A stretch of 64,000 bases of DNA from Pseudomonas sp. Os17. GTDB lineage: Bacteria > Pseudomonadota > Gammaproteobacteria > Pseudomonadales > Pseudomonadaceae. Shown here piece after piece: positions 18,511-30,500 of this stretch. Position numbers and translations under genes: made by a program. Where the stretch lies: assembly GCF_001547895.1 (NCBI RefSeq), contig NZ_AP014627.1:3289501-3353500 (forward strand). The letters are read 5' to 3'. The stretch's first letter is position 1. Each line of letters opens with the position of its first letter. The notes beneath the pieces were generated by a model. It did no database searches and was not told the DNA's origin. It saw only the letters and a list, made by a program, of their open reading frames with translations.

Positions 18511-21500
18511 GGCTGTTGGGCCAGCTCGAGGCGCAAGGCCCGCAGACCGGCGTCAGCCCCGACGCCCCTGGGCAGCCCGCGCAGGCAGCGGAGCCGGGCG
18601 CGGACACTCGCATCGCCATCATCGGCCTCGACGGCCGTTATCCGGGCGCGCAGTCGATGGGCGAGCTGTGGCGCAACCTGGCGGGCGGCCAGTGCGCGGT
18701 GGCGCAGATCCCCAGCGAGCGCTGGGACTGGCGGCGCTATTTTGCCGAGGAGAAGGGGCTGCCCGGGCACCTCTATACGCGCTGGGGCGGTTTTATCGAG
18801 GGCATCGACCAGTTCGATCCGGCGTTTTTCAACCTTTCGCGCACCGAGGCCGAACGGATGGACCCGCAGGAGCGGCTGTTCCTGCAAGTGGCCTATCACA
18901 GTGTCGAAGACGCCGGCTACAACCCGGCGACCCTGCACCAACAGGGCGAGGTCGGGGTGTTTGTCGGGGTCATGAACGGCAGCTACAACCCCCTCAGCAA
19001 CTACTGGTCGATTGCCAATCGGGTGTCTTACCAGCTGGATCTGCAAGGCCCGAGCCTGGCGGTCGACAGCGCCTGTTCGTCATCGCTGACGGCCATCCAC
19101 CTGGCGGTGGAGAGCCTCAACAGTGGCAGCTGCCGGCTGGCGATTGCCGGCGGCATCAACCTGATCATCAACCCCCGGCACTACCTGAGCCTGTGCGAAA
19201 TGATGATGCTGTCGCCCGGCGAACACTGCCGCGCCTTTGCTGACGAGGCCGACGGCTTTGTCGACGCCGAAGGGGTTGGCGCGGTGCTGCTCAAGCCGCT
19301 GGCCCAGGCCCTGGCCGATGGCGACCGGATCTATGGGGTGATTCGCGGCAGCGCGATCAACGCCGGTGGCAAGACCAACGGCTACACCGTGCCCAGCGCC
19401 GGCGCCCAGCAGCGGGTCCTGGAAAAAGCCCTGGCCCGGGCCGCCGTCGAGCCGCGGCAGATCAGCTACATCGAGGCCCACGGCACCGGCACCGCGTTGG
19501 GCGATCCCATCGAGATCAGCGGCCTGAGCCGGGTCTTTGCCCATGGCGGTGCGGCCCACTGCGCCATCGGCTCGATCAAGAGCAATATCGGTCACTGCGA
19601 AAGTGCCGCCGGCATCGCGGGCTTGAGCAAGGTGCTGCTGCAACTGCAGCACCGCCAGCTGGTACCGTCGCTGCACGCGGCGCAGCCCAATCCGAAGATC
19701 GATTTCCAGGGCACGCCGTTTCGCGTACAGCAGCAACTGGCACCCTGGGTCGTGGAGGGCGCGCCGCGCATGGCCGCGGTGTCCTCCTTTGGCGCCGGTG
19801 GCGCCAATGCGTCGCTGATCGTCGAGGAGCATTGCCCCAGCCTCGACCCGCGAGTGGCCATGCTCGGCCCCTGGCTGATCCTGCTCTCGGCCCGCGACCG
19901 GCAACGCCTGGGTGAGTCGGTGCTGCGCTTGCAGGGGTTCCTGGCCGGCGAGGAGGCGGCCAGGACCGCCATGGCCGACCTGGCGTGGACCCTGCAGACC
20001 GGGCGCGACGCCATGGCCGAGCGGCTGGCGCTGCTGGTTGAATCCCTGCCGCAGTTGCAGGAGTCGCTGGCGCGCTGGCTGGCTGGCGAAGAGTCGCAGA
20101 CGCTGTTTCAGGGCCATAGCGACCCCTATGACCCGGCCCTGGAGAGCGCCGACTCGCTGCCGATCGACCAGTGGCTGGAGCAACGGCAACTGAGCGAACT
20201 GGCGCAAGCCTGGGTGCAGGGCGCAGTCGTCGACTGGCAGCAGCTCTATGGGCACGGCACGTATCGGCGGCCGCAGCGGATCAGCCTGCCGGGGTATCCC
20301 TTTGCCAGGAACAGCTACTGGATGCCGGGCCTGGCCCATCCGCCAGCCCCCCATGCGGCCGTGGTCGAGGTGCCCGCCGCGCAGGACTTGAGCCAGTGCT
20401 GCTACCTGCCGGGCTGGCAGGCGCAGACCGCCGATGAACCGGCTCCACCGCCGGGGGCAGGAGCGCGGGTGCTGGTGACCCTGGGCGAATCCGCCGAGGC
20501 GACCGAGGGCCTGCTGGCAGCCTTGGCCGAGCATCCTCAGGAGCTTGGCCAGGTGCTGCGGATCGACTGCGGCCCGGGGCCGACCCGGCTGTTGGCGGCG
20601 GGCCACTGGCACTGTGGCGATGCCGATCCGTCAGGCTTCTCGTCGATTCTGCCGGCGCTGGGCACGCTGGCGCAGCTGATGGTGATCAGCGCGCCAACGG
20701 CCGGTGAACTGGCGCCCTCGGCGCTGGCCGACAGCCTGCAGCACCACGAGTTGCCGCTGCTGCGGCTGTTCAAGGCATTGTCCGCGCAAGCGAGCGACGC
20801 CCGCGGCCTGGACTGTTTCCTGTTGTCCTTCGGCCGCTACGCCTTTGCCGGCGCGCCGCAACGGGGCAACCCGCTGGGGGCGGGCATGACCGGCCTGGGG
20901 TATGCGATGGCCCAGAGCGAGCATCGGGTGCACCTGCGCACGTTGGACCTCAACCTCGACGAACTGCAGAGCGCCGAAAGCCGACAACGCCTGCTGGCGC
21001 AGATCCTCGCCGAGCCGGCCTCGCAGCGCGGCGAGCCGGTCAAGCTCAGCCGCGGCGGGCGCTTTGTTCAGCAACTACGCCCGCTGCAACTGGCGGACCC
21101 TCGCAACAGCCGCTCGGCGCTGCAACAGCAGGGGGTCTACCTGATTCTCGGCGGTAGCGGGGTGATCGGGCAGGTGCTCAGCCGCCAGTTGATCGAGCAC
21201 TATCAGGCCCGGGTGATCTGGCTGGGGCGCAAGCCTGCCGACCACCCGCAACTGCAGCAGAGCCTGAACGCCGGGCACCTGCGCGGCCGGGTCGACTACC
21301 TGCAGGTGGACGGCACCGATCTGGCGCAACTGCAGCAGGCCGTGGCCCAGGTCAATCAGCGCTACGGGCGGATCAATGGCGCGGTGTTCTCGGCCATGGT
21401 CTTTGATTTCGATAACAGCATCCAGCACACCAGCGAGGCGCAGTTTCAGCAGATTCTCGACATCAAGAGCCGTGGCAGCCTGAACTTCTATCAGGCGCTG

Positions 21501-24500
21501 GCCGAGCAGCCGCTGGATTTCCTCTGCTATTTCTCCTCCGGACAGGGCTTTGCCTTTTCCGGCGCGGCCAAGCTGTCGGCCTATGCCTGCGGCATCACCT
21601 TCGCCGATGCCTTTGCCGAGGCCATAGGCCCGGCGGCACGCTTTCCGGTCGGGGTGATCAACTGGGGGTTCTGGCGCGCTTCGCTGCAGGCCCAGGCCGT
21701 CAGCGAGCACCTGGATGCCCTCGACGATGAACAGGGCTTTGCCTGTTTCAGCCGGTTTGTCGCGCAACTGGCCAGCGGTTCGCTGCGCCGCTTGCTGTGC
21801 CTCCAGGCCTCGCCGGCCGTGCGCCAACTGATGGCCGTGCCCGAGGGCCAGCCCTTGCAGTTGCAGCCGCAGCCCTTGCCGCCCGCGGCGCTGCCGGGGA
21901 TCGAGCTGGACCCCGCCGAGCACCAGCGCTTGCAGCAGTTGTTCGATCCGCAGCGACTCGACCAGTCCATTGCCGTGCTGCTGATGGTCCAGTTGCAGAC
22001 CCTGGGGATCTTCATGACCCCCCAGGCGCAAAGCGCCGAACACTGGCGCCAGCAGGCCGGTATCAGCGAGCGCTTTGGGCGCTGGTGGCTGGAATGCCTG
22101 GCGATTCTGGTGGAGCACGGCTATCTGCGCCGGCAGGGTGAAGACTTTGCCGTGGCAACCACCATTGCCCGCACGCGCCATGGAGCGATCCTCGCGGCCT
22201 GGCAAACCCAGCGCGAGCAGTATTGCGCCGACCCCGAGCGCCGGGCGCAAGTGACCCTGATCGACGCTTGCCTGCTGCAACTGCCGGAAATCCTGACCGG
22301 GCAGGTCCAGGCCACCGACCTGCTGTTTCCGGACGGTTCCATGGAAAAGGTCGAGGGCATTTACCGGCACAACAGCCTGTCGGACTTTTTCAACCGGCAA
22401 CTGGCCGCCCAGGTCAGCGCACAGGTTCAACAGTGGGTGGCGGCCGAGCCCGACCGCCCGCTGCGCCTGCTGGAAATCGGCGCTGGCACCGGCGGCACCA
22501 CGGCGCCATTGCTGGCCGCCCTGGAACCCTGGGCCGCGCACCTTGGCGAATACTGCTACAGCGACCTCTCCCGGGCCTTCCTGCAGCACGGCGAAGCCAG
22601 CTTCGCGGCCGGCCGGCCTTACTTCACCACGCAGCTGCTGGACATCAGCCAGCCCCCGGACAGCGGCCAGGGCTATGACATCGTGGTCGCCACCAACGTG
22701 CTGCACGCCACCGCCAACATGCGCAGCACCCTGGCCCATGTCCGCGCGCTGTTGCGCAGCGGCGGCTTGCTGGCGTTGAACGAACTGAATCGCAAGACCT
22801 GCGCGGCCACAGTCACCTTCGGCCTGCTCGATGGCTGGTGGCTGTATGAGGACCCGGCGCTGCGCATCCCCGGTTCGCCGCTGATTGCCGAGCCGACCTG
22901 GCTCGAGCTGCTGTGGAGCAGCGGCTTCGAGCAGGTCCAACTGCATGTCCCGGCGTCAGTCGCCCTGGGGCAACAGATCATCACCGCCCACGGCGACGCC
23001 CTGGCGCTGCCCGCTTTTGCGCCGCCCCGGCCCGCCGCGCCGGCACCCGACAAGGAGTCCAGAGTGAACGAGCATCCTGCCAGCGGCACCCCAGCCCCCG
23101 AAGACGTTGCAGACCGACTGCAGCAGGTGATCATCGAGGCCCTGGCCAAGACCCTCAAGGCCGATGCCCAGGGCATCGGGGTACGCACGCCGTTTTCCGA
23201 TTACGGCGTGGACTCGATTCTCGGCGTCGGCTTCGTCAAGCAACTGGGCAACCGGCTGGGGATCAAGCTCAACAGCGCGATCCTGTTCGAGCAGGCCACC
23301 GTGAGCAAGCTCCACCGCTACCTGCAACAGGCCCATGGCCCGCAGATTGCCCAGGCACTGGCGAGCGTTGCGAGCCCGCCCCAGGCCGCGATGAGCGCGA
23401 CGCTGGACAACCCGGTGATGGCCGCGGCACTGGCCGGCGGCGACACCCCAAGCCCACTGGCGCCGCCGGGTGGCGGGCCGATTGCGGTGATCGGCATGGC
23501 TGGGCAGTTCCCCGGCGCCGAAAACGTCGAGCAACTCTGGGACAACCTGCTGGCCGGGAAGAACAGCGTGCAGGCACTGGGGCCGGACTACCTGCGGGCC
23601 GATGCCTACAGCGCCGACAGACGGCCGGGCACAAGCTATTGCAACCGCGCCGGCATACTCGAGGATCGCGACTGCTTCGATCCGCTGTTCTTCAACCTCA
23701 CCCCCCACGAAGCGGAGTCGATGACCCCGCATCAGCGCCTGGTGCTGCAGGAAAGCTGGAAGGCCCTGGAGGATGCCGGGTACAACCCCATGGCACTGGC
23801 CGGGCAGGCGGTCAGCCTGTACGTCGGCGCCGAGCCGGGCGGTTATCACCACGACTCCTTCACCGGCAGCTCCGAGGCCATCGTCGCCTCGCGGCTGTCC
23901 TACTTTCTCGACCTCAAAGGCCCGGCGATGGTGATCAACACCGGTTGCTCGTCGTCCGCGGTAGCCATCCACCAGGCCTGTGAAAGCCTGCGCCACGGTG
24001 AAAGCCGCATGGCCCTGGCGGGCGGGGTCTATGCGCTGCTGGATCAGCGCGGGCTGATCAGCCTGTGCGCCATCGACATGCTCAGCCCCAGCGGCCAATG
24101 CCATGCCTTCGACGCGGCGGCCGACGGCACGGTGATTTCCGAAGGGGTGGCCATGGTGGTACTCAAGCGCCTGGAAGACGCCGAGGCCGACGGCGACCCG
24201 ATCTACGCGCTGATCGAGGCTTCGGGGATCAACCAGGACGGGGTCAGCAACGGCATCACCGCGCCCAATGGCGAGGCGCAAGAGCAATTGTTGCGCGACA
24301 CCTGGCACAGGTTCGGCATCGACCCCGCGCAGATCAGCTATGTCGAGGCCCATGGCACCGGCACCCGGCTGGGGGACCCGGTCGAAGCCAACGCTCTGAT
24401 CCGCGCGTTCCGCGGCTCGACCGACGCCCAGGGCTACTGCGCGCTGGGCAGCGCCAAGGCCAACCTCGGCCACGCGGCCGCAGCGGCCGGGGTCATCGGC

Positions 24501-27500
24501 CTGATCAAGGTGCTGCTGTCGATCCGCCACGGCACCTTGCCGGCCATGCCGGGGTTCCAGCAGATCAACCCGCTGATCGATCTCGAACATTCGCCGTTCT
24601 ACATCAACCGTCAGGCCCAAGCCTGGCAGGCCCCGGGCGGCGCGCGCCTGCTCGCCGCGCTCAATTCCTTTGGCCACAGCGGTACCAATGCGCACCTGGT
24701 GATCGGCCAATACTCGAATCCGCCGATCACCCAGGCGAGCACGGCGCCGGACGCCGTCAGCCGGGTTATTCCCCTGTCGGCCAAGACCGCCGAGAGCCTG
24801 CGCGACAACGCCCGGGCCCTGGCCCAGTGGCTGGAGCGCGGCGACGCCCCGCTGAGCCATATTGCCTTTACCCTGCAGACCGCCAGGGAGCCGATGCGGG
24901 TGAGGGCGGCGCTGGTGGTCAGCGACCTGGGGCAGTTGCGCAGCGAACTGCAGCGTCTGGCCAACGGCCAGGCGCCGACGCAGGTCACCGACGCCAGCGG
25001 GCAGTGGGCCAGGCAATGGGTGGACGGTGCCGCTATCGACTGGGCAGCGCTGTGGCCGGCCGGTTCGGCCCGGCGTATTCATCTGCCGGCCTACTCGTTT
25101 GCCAAGGAGCGCTATTGGGTCGAGCAGACGCCCCATGCGCTGTTGCAGACTGATGCGCCCGCAGCAGCACCGCTGCAGCTGCCCGCCAGTGGGCTGTTCC
25201 TGGCCCGCCCGGTCTGGCAGGAACCGCTCGGCACCTGCGTCGATGCCGAGGCTGACGTGGGCCAGTCGTTGCTGTTGTGGGTCGGCTTCAACCCGGCGCA
25301 AGTGGCGCAGTTGCAAGCCTTGAGCGCTGCCGCCGGCATCAGCGGCGAAGTGCTGGCCGGCGCCGGGAGTGGCCCGGCGGCCTGCTACCAGGCGCTGGCA
25401 CTGGCGCTGATGCTGCGGGTGCAGGCCCTCAAGGGCCGGGTCCACGTGGAACTGATGATCGCCGAACAGACACCGCAGGATCGGCTCTACGCCGGCCTCG
25501 ACGGCCTGCTGAAGACGGCGTGCCTGGAACAACCGGCGCTCAGTGCCCGTTGCCTGCTGGTCAGGGCCGAGCCCGGCCAAGGGTTGTCCGCCGCGCAACT
25601 GGCGTTGCTGCCGGCGCTCCTTGCGGCCCGCCACTCGCGCGCCAGCTCGGTATTGCAGCGCATCGGCCTGCTCGGGGAACACCAGGAGCTGCAATGGCAG
25701 GAACTGGCGGACGATGTCGCCGCCGGCGATGCCGGCGCCCGCCCGCTGTACAAAGACCGCGGGGTCTACCTGATCACCGGTGGCGCCGGGGGGCTGGGGC
25801 TGATCGTGGCCCGGGCGATTGCCGAGCAATGCCGGGAGGCGACCTTGATCCTGGTGGGGCGCTCGCTGCTGGATGCGCGCCAGCAGGCGCAGTTGCAGGC
25901 GATCCGTGACGCCGGTGCCCGCGTGGCCTATCACCCGCTCGACCTGACCGACGCCGAAGCGCTGGAACAGCTGATCGCCGGCATCTGCACGGCCCACGGT
26001 GGCCTCAACGGCGTGTTCCACGGCGCCGGCGTCAACCGCGACCGGTTGCTGGCCCTCAAGACCCCGCAGGACATGGTCGAGGTGTTCGCCGCCAAGGTGC
26101 TGGGCACCGACCTGCTGGACCGCGCCTGCCGTCACCTGTATCTGGACTTCTTCGTGCTGTTTTCCTCCTGCTCGGCGGTACTGGGCAGCATTGGCCAGGC
26201 CGATTACGCCGCGGCCAACGGTTTCCTCGATCAGTTTGCCGAGCTGCGCAACCAGCGCGTCGAACAGGGCCTGCGCTTTGGCCAGACCCTGTCGCTGAAC
26301 TACCCGCTCTGGCGCGACGGCGGCATGCAGGTCAGTGCCGCCGACCAGGCCCATATCCGCCGCCAGACCGGCATGGTGCCGATGCAGTCGGTACATGGCC
26401 TGCAGGCGTTGCAACAGGGGCTGAGGGCCGGCCTGTCACGGCTGTTGGTGATCGAAGGCGATCTGGCGCAGATTCGCAGCCACTTTGGCGCCACCGAGGC
26501 GCTGGCGGCCGCGGCCGCACCGGATGTGCCGGAGCAGGCAGTCGACCGTGGGCAGCTCAAAGCGGCGATTGTGCAACGACTCAAGGCGCAGTTCTGTGCC
26601 GTCACCAAACTGCCGCCGGAGCGGGTCGAGAGCGACGCGCCGCTGGAGCAGTACGGCATCGACTCGATCATGATCATCCGCCTCAACCGGGCGCTGGAGG
26701 AGGTGTTCGCCGGCATGCCGGCGCTGCGTCCGGCAGAGCGCCTGTTGTCGAAAACGCTGTTTTTCGAGTACCACAGCCTGGAAGCGCTGAGCACCTACCT
26801 GGTGGCCGAGCATCACCGCGCCTGCCTGGTGTGGAGCGGGCTCGGCCAGGAGCCCAAAGCCGTGTCGGCCCCGGCGCCTGCCCAGCCGCCAGCCCCAGCC
26901 GCCCCAGCCGCTCCAGCCGCTGCAGCGGCGCCGCTGGCCGCCGCCGAGCCCATCGCCATTATCGGGATCAGTGGGCGCTATCCGCAGGCGGCCGATCTCG
27001 ACCAGTACTGGCACAACCTCAAGGAAGGCCGCGACAGCATCACCGAGATCCCGCCCCAGCGCTGGCCGCTCGAAGGTTTCTACGTGGACTCGGTCGCCGA
27101 GGCGCTGAAGCAGGCACGCAGCTACAGCAAATGGGGCGGTTTCATCGACGGTTTTGCCGATTTCGATCCGCTGTTTTTCAATATCTCGCCCCGTGAGGCG
27201 GTCAACATGGACCCTCAGGAGCGGCTGTTCCTGCAGTCCTGCTGGCAGTGCCTGGAGGACGCCGGGATCACCAAGGCCGATCTGGCTCGACAGTATCAGG
27301 GCCAGGTCGGGGTGTTTGCCGGGATCACCAAGACCGGCTACGGCCTCTATGGGCCGGCCTTGCGTGAGCAGGGCCAACAGGTCTTTCCGCGCACCTCGTT
27401 CAGTTCCACGGCCAACCGGGTTTCCTACGTGCTGGACCTCAACGGGCCCAGCGAACCGGTGGACACCATGTGTTCGTCGTCCCTGACCGCGCTGCACCGG

Positions 27501-30500
27501 GCCTGCGAAAGCCTGCGCCGGGGCGAGTGCCGGATGGCCTTCGCCGGTGGGGTCAACCTGTACCTGCATCCGTCCAACTACGTGGAATTGAGCGCCGGGC
27601 AGATGCTCTCCAAGGACGGCCGCTGCCGCAGCTTCGGTGAAGGCGGCAACGGCTTCGTGCCGGGCGAGGGGGTCGGCTCGGTGCTGCTCAAGCCCTTGTC
27701 CCAGGCCCTGGCCGACCGCGACAACATCCATGCGCTGATCCGCGCCGTGGCGGTCAACCATGGCGGCAAGACCAACGGCTATACCGTGCCCAATCCCCAG
27801 GCCCAGGCCAGGGTGATTCGCCTGGCCATCGACCAGGCCGGGCTCGATGCCAGCCAGATCAGCTACATCGAGGCCCATGGCACCGGCACCGAGTTGGGGG
27901 ACCCCATTGAAGTCAGCGGCCTGACCCAGGCGTTCGCCCAGGACGGCGTGGCCCTGGGCCACTGTGCACTGGGTTCGGTCAAAGCCAATATCGGCCACCT
28001 GGAAGGTGCCGCCGGCATCGCCGGGGTCAGCAAGGTCGTGCTGCAGCTCAAGCACAAGCAGTTGGTGCCCAGCCTGCATGCCGCCGCCCTCAACCCCAAT
28101 CTGCGGCTGGAGGCCACGCCGTTCTACCTGCAACAGACCCTGGGCGACTGGTGCCCGCCAGGCGCCGGGCCGCGTATTGCCGGGGTGTCGTCCTTTGGTG
28201 CCGGCGGCGCCAACGCCCACGTGCTGCTCCAGGAACACGACGAATACCGCGAGCCGCCGGATGCCGGCGATGCCGAAGTGATTCTGCTGTCGGCCCGGGA
28301 CATGGCGCGCCTGGTCGACTATGCCCGGGCGCTGCTGGCCTATGTGCAGGCGCGGCCGGCGCTGTCGGGCGCCGATCTGGCGAACCTGGCGTACACCCTG
28401 CAGCACGGCCGGGAAATGATGACGGCGCGACTCGGCCTGATCGTTGATTCCCCCGCTGCGCTGGCCAGCCGGTTGCGCGGCTTCATCGACGCCCCCGACG
28501 CCTCGCAGCCCGGCCTGTACAGCGGCGACCTGCAGGGCAAGCGCCCGGCCGCCCGGGCCGATGCCGAGCGCGCGGCAGAGCACGAGCAGTGGGCCCGCAA
28601 TGGCGAACTGCAGGCGCTGCTGCAGGCCTGGGTCACAGGCGAGGTCATCGACTGGTCGCAGCTCCTGGCCCGGCGCAGCGGGGCGCTGCCGTACCGGATC
28701 AGCGTGCCGGTCTACCCCTTTGCCCGGGAACGGTTCTGGTTGCCGCTGGCCCCGCCGGCAGCGACAGCGGTGGTTGCGCCTGAGCACGCCCCGGCGCCGG
28801 GCACCAGCGCCAGTGACCGCCTGAGCTATGTAGCTCGCTGGCAGGCCGAAGGGCAGGCGGGCGAGACCCCGGCCGCGTCCCTTGCAGGCAGCGAGCACCG
28901 CTGCGTGCTGATCGTCGGCGCCGCGGCGCTGCGCCCGGTGGCCGAGGCGCTCACCGCGCACTACCTGCTCAGTGCCGGTTTTGTCACCGGCGCAGGCCGG
29001 GTGATCCGCCTGGAACCGGGCACGCAAACGCTCCGTCTGGCGCCGGATCACTGGTCACTGGACGCCTCTGACGAACAGGCGCTGGAGCAATGCCTGGGCG
29101 CCTGCACGGCCATCGACTGCCTGTATTTCTTCGGCGATCACGCCGCAGCCGATCACTGGCAGGCCCAGCTCGACAGCCCGATCACCCATGAACGCCTGCT
29201 GCTGCGCCTGATCAAGTGGCTCAAGGCGCACAGCACATGCCAGGCCATCGACAGTTACATCGTCAGCCAGGACAACTTCGACATCAGCGGTGAAACGGTG
29301 AATGCCATGGGCGGCGGCCTGACGGGCATGGCCTATGCGCTTGCCCAGGGCGAACACCGCTTCCGGGTGCGCAACCTGGACGTCGCCAGCGCTGAACTGG
29401 CCGACAACCGCCGTCGTCCGCGCCTGCTGCAACAGTTGCAGGAGGAGGGCGGGCTGGCCCGGGGCGAGGTGCTGGGCCTGCGTGACGGCGTGCGCTATCG
29501 CCAGCGCATTTTCCCGTTGAACTGGCAGCCCCAGCCGCCGCTGGCCGACGGCCGCTTTGTCACTGCGGCGCTCAAGCAGGGCGGTGTCTATGTGATTCTC
29601 GGGGGCGGCGGCACGGTGGGCAGCATCATCAGCCGCTATTTGCTGGCCGACTATCAGGCCCGGGTCATCTGGCTCGGACGCAGTGACGCCGCCGATCCCA
29701 AGGTGCAGCAGCGGCTTGCCCGCTGCCTGCCGCAGGGCCAGGGCGGGGCGGGGCAGTTGCACTACCTGCAGGCCGACGCCAACGATCCGGCGTCGCTGCA
29801 ACGGGCGGTGGCCGAGATCAAGCAGCAGCATGGGGCGATCAGCGGGGCGATCTATTCCGCCGTGGTGTTCAACCATGAAGACCCCATCAGCCGCATTCCC
29901 GAAGCGCAGTTCGACGCCATCCTGCAGGTGAAAAGCCGCGGCGGCATCGAGTTCTACCGGGCCCTGGCCCGGGAGCCGCTGGATTTCCTCTGCTACTTCT
30001 CGTCCGGGCAGAGCTTTGCCTTCTCCGGCGCGGCACGGTTGGGGGCCTATGCCGCCGGGATCACCTTCGGCGACACCCTGGTGCGCAGCCTGCGACAGCA
30101 GGCGGCATTCCCGGTAGGGGCGATCAACTGGGGGTTCTGGCTGTCGTCGCTGACCGAGCAACAGGCGCTGGACCCGACTGCGCAGCCCATGAGCCGCCAC
30201 GCCGGGGCGCTGGAGGACCGCGAAGGCTTCGAGTGCTTTGCGCGCTTTGTCGAGGCCCTGCGCCACGGCCAGCTCGATCAGGTGCTGTGCATGGCCGCCT
30301 CGGCGCCCGTCCAGCAACTGATGCAACTGCAACCCCGGCCCGTGGTCCTTGGCCGCAGCGGCGAGCCGGCCACTGACGACGACGGTTGTGCCGCCTACCG
30401 CGAGGCGGCAGCGCCCCTGCTGGCGGCCCACGACCCGTTGCCGTTCGACCGCGCCCTGGCGGCCATGACCCTGGTGCAACTGCAGCGCATGGGCCTGTTC

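Noticed and set aside
22956..26414. 1152-residue minus-strand ORF (and similar long antisense ORFs such as 37049-40618 and 52600-55629)
   Set aside because: All are antisense to intact PKS domains, with no family motif or ribosome site seen.
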